From RGIG9041 sp045612565 (GTDB lineage: Bacteria; Bacillota; Clostridia; Oscillospirales; QAKW01): a stretch of DNA of 64,000 bases. Location of the stretch: the NCBI GenBank assembly GCA_045612565.1, contig JAZKZG010000094.1, positions 1 to 64,000 on the forward strand. The letters run 5' to 3'. The notes under the pieces are model-generated. The model did not search any database. It was not told the origin of the DNA and saw only the letters and a program-made list of their open reading frames with translations. Position numbers and translations under genes: made by a program. This document shows, in pieces, positions 62,709-64,000 of the stretch (the first letter of the stretch is position 1; the number at the start of each line of letters is the position of its first letter).

Positions 62709-64000
62709 ATGAAAAAGTTTTTATCCATCATTATGGTGTTGGCAATAGTTCTTTCTTTGTGTGTTACCGCTTTTGCGGCAGATAACAAAGGTTCTATCAC
62801 CATCACTAACGCAACCATCGACGAAACCTACGCAATCTACAAAATCTTCGATGCAACTATCAGCAAGGATGCCGGTGGAAACACAAAAGCGGTTTCCTAT
62901 AGTATTACAACCGACAACCAATTCTTTGCCGCTCTCTTCGGTGCTGACGGCAAGACAGAAAACCTCTTCTTTGTGTACAATAGCAACACAGGCTCTGTTA
63001 CAAAGAAGGAAGGTGTCAACGATGCAGAACTGATAAAGTATCTGACCGAATTAGTTGAAAACGGCACTTACGCCACTGCCGCTACACCTGTCAAGGCTAC
63101 CAATGAAGAAGTGAAGTTTGAGGATCTGCCCTATGGTTATTACTTAATCACCAGTTCTTTGGGCACAACTGTAACTATCAACTCAAATACTCCTGACGTT
63201 AAAGTAATTGATAAAAACCAGAAGCCCGGCAGCGGTTTTGATAAACTGATACAAAACGGTGTGGATGTTAACGGAGATCCCATTTGGGCTGAATCTAACT
63301 CCGCTAATATAGCTGACGAGGTAACTTACAAAATTTCTTTTGAAGCAACCAATTACGACGGCGAAAACAAGATCAAGTACTACCAGATTCATGATGAAAA
63401 GGGCGAAGCAATCTGGGCAGAATTTAACAGTTTTGAAGTTTATGTTGACGGTGTGAAACTTGAGAGAGGTTACTATCTGTCTCAGGGCGGAAATAATACT
63501 GATAACTGGGAATATTTCGGCGACTGGACCGGTACAGAGAAGAATCGTAACAACGCACAGTGGTACCTGGTACATCTGGACTATGACAAGTTCCGTATCA
63601 CTATTCCGTGGTTGGAAAATCACACTCTTTCCAATGTTACCAACGATGTTGGAGAAATCACATCTTATTCTGTGAACTTCCCCGAGAATGCCGAATCTAA
63701 ATTTGATTCTCCCGTTCAGGTAGAGATTATCTACAAAGCGGTAGTTGAAGCAAATGCTGCTATCGGTGATACAACCCATGGTAACCGTTACAACAAGGCT
63801 TATGCTTCTTGGACAAGTGAACACGAAACTGATTCTACCAAACCTGAAGAGGTTGTAACCTATGTTTACGGTATCGGCTTACTTAAAGACGACATTGCTA
63901 CCCGTGAGAATTTGGCAGGTGCTAAGTTCCGTATCTACAAGGATGAGGCATGTACTCAGCCACTCAATGTAATTCCTACAAAGATTGACGGTGTTTACAT
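62709..64000 (+). CDS. Isopeptide-forming major pilin, SpaA/FimA-like (3' end outside window)
   Basis: The first 430 residues are present and the frame is open at the window end. Signal peptide MKKFLSIIMVLAIVLSLCVTAFA; then a first pilin domain that opens ITITNATIDETYAIYKIFDA, matching the isopeptide-fimbrial family (SpaA, FimA), with candidate Lys in YKIFDA and TYKISFEA for internal isopeptide bonds; a second domain begins near residue 385 with YVYGIGLLKDD and AGAKFRIYKDE, the Cna-B/SpaA-type prealbumin-like fold with the E-box-like partner expected later. The pilin motif (e.g. YPK) and LPXTG are beyond the end. AGAAAGGAAAA precedes the ATG. Confidence 0.9.
   Translation, partial: MKKFLSIIMVLAIVLSLCVTAFAADNKGSITITNATIDETYAIYKIFDATISKDAGGNTKAVSYSITTDNQFFAALFGADGKTENLFFVYNSNTGSVTKKEGVNDAELIKYLTELVENGTYATAATPVKATNEEVKFEDLPYGYYLITSSLGTTVTINSNTPDVKVIDKNQKPGSGFDKLIQNGVDVNGDPIWAESNSANIADEVTYKISFEATNYDGENKIKYYQIHDEKGEAIWAEFNSFEVYVDGVKLERGYYLSQGGNNTDNWEYFGDWTGTEKNRNNAQWYLVHLDYDKFRITIPWLENHTLSNVTNDVGEITSYSVNFPENAESKFDSPVQVEIIYKAVVEANAAIGDTTHGNRYNKAYASWTSEHETDSTKPEEVVTYVYGIGLLKDDIATRENLAGAKFRIYKDEACTQPLNVIPTKIDGVY

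Noticed and set aside
53288..64000. Prophage or integrative element explanation for the pilus block
   Set aside because: No integrase, recombinase, relaxase, phage structural gene or flanking repeat is visible in this part of the window.

Overview
The window looks like a chromosomal segment of an anaerobic Gram-positive bacterium of the class Clostridia (Bacillota), probably a gut member of the Oscillospirales or a neighbouring order. The pointers are T-box leaders, AGGAGG-type ribosome binding sites with frequent 1-14 base gene overlaps, S-layer homology (SLH) and LPXTG surface proteins, an SpoIVFA/SpoIVFB-like pair, a coat-type manganese catalase, a split radical-SAM/DUF2344 pair and a GluRS-GlnRS tandem. 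The assignment is an inference from gene content; no 16S gene is present.

Layout. 1-8152 (+): end of polA, rimI, tsaD, tyrS, an M23/M50 peptidase pair, a two-gene radical SAM unit and a cytosolic metallophosphoesterase. 8200-11955: a small HTH regulator divergent from a 1137-residue BspA-type leucine-rich-repeat surface protein. 12120-17508 (-): a B12-binding radical SAM protein, a TrpXYZ-like amino-acid ABC importer behind a T-box whose specifier reads as UUC (Phe), and a manganese catalase divergent from a FAD/Rieske oxidoreductase. 18961-24653: a MarR regulator with a heterodimeric ABC exporter, divergent from a nitroreductase-SDR-rhodanese unit. 24709-28938: a membrane diguanylate cyclase, tRNA-Pro(UGG), an HTH/DUF2178 pair and a TGS-less thrS under a T-box. 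28988-35468: an SLH protein with its divergent HTH gene, a Gfo/Idh/MocA oxidoreductase, rpsU, and a pantothenate/CoA block (coaX-panT divergent from coaBC).

35609-42832 is a single 2407-residue secreted SLH protein with duplicated adhesin-like modules and three SGNH hydrolase folds, the middle one lacking its catalytic residues. 42899-48960 holds a GNAT-like protein, an amidohydrolase, a HAD phosphatase, an atypical tRNA-Arg(CCG) and gltX-glnS. 49064-53199 holds an orphan RepA_N-type gene, a secreted double metallophosphoesterase with one degenerate domain, and a KDPG/KHG-type aldolase.

53288-64000 is the most coherent accessory block: a 7TM LytS-like histidine kinase and its response regulator, a STAS protein, a Cache-HAMP-GGDEF diguanylate cyclase, a coiled-coil protein, signal peptidase I, an LPATG-anchored protein with a CHAP-like domain that has lost its catalytic residues, and a SpaA/FimA-like pilin cut by the window end. 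I read it as a sortase-pilus locus coupled to carbohydrate or redox sensing and cyclic-di-GMP. The pilin sortase would have to lie beyond position 64000. Transcription units are well delimited by hairpin terminators, several of them bidirectional between convergent genes.
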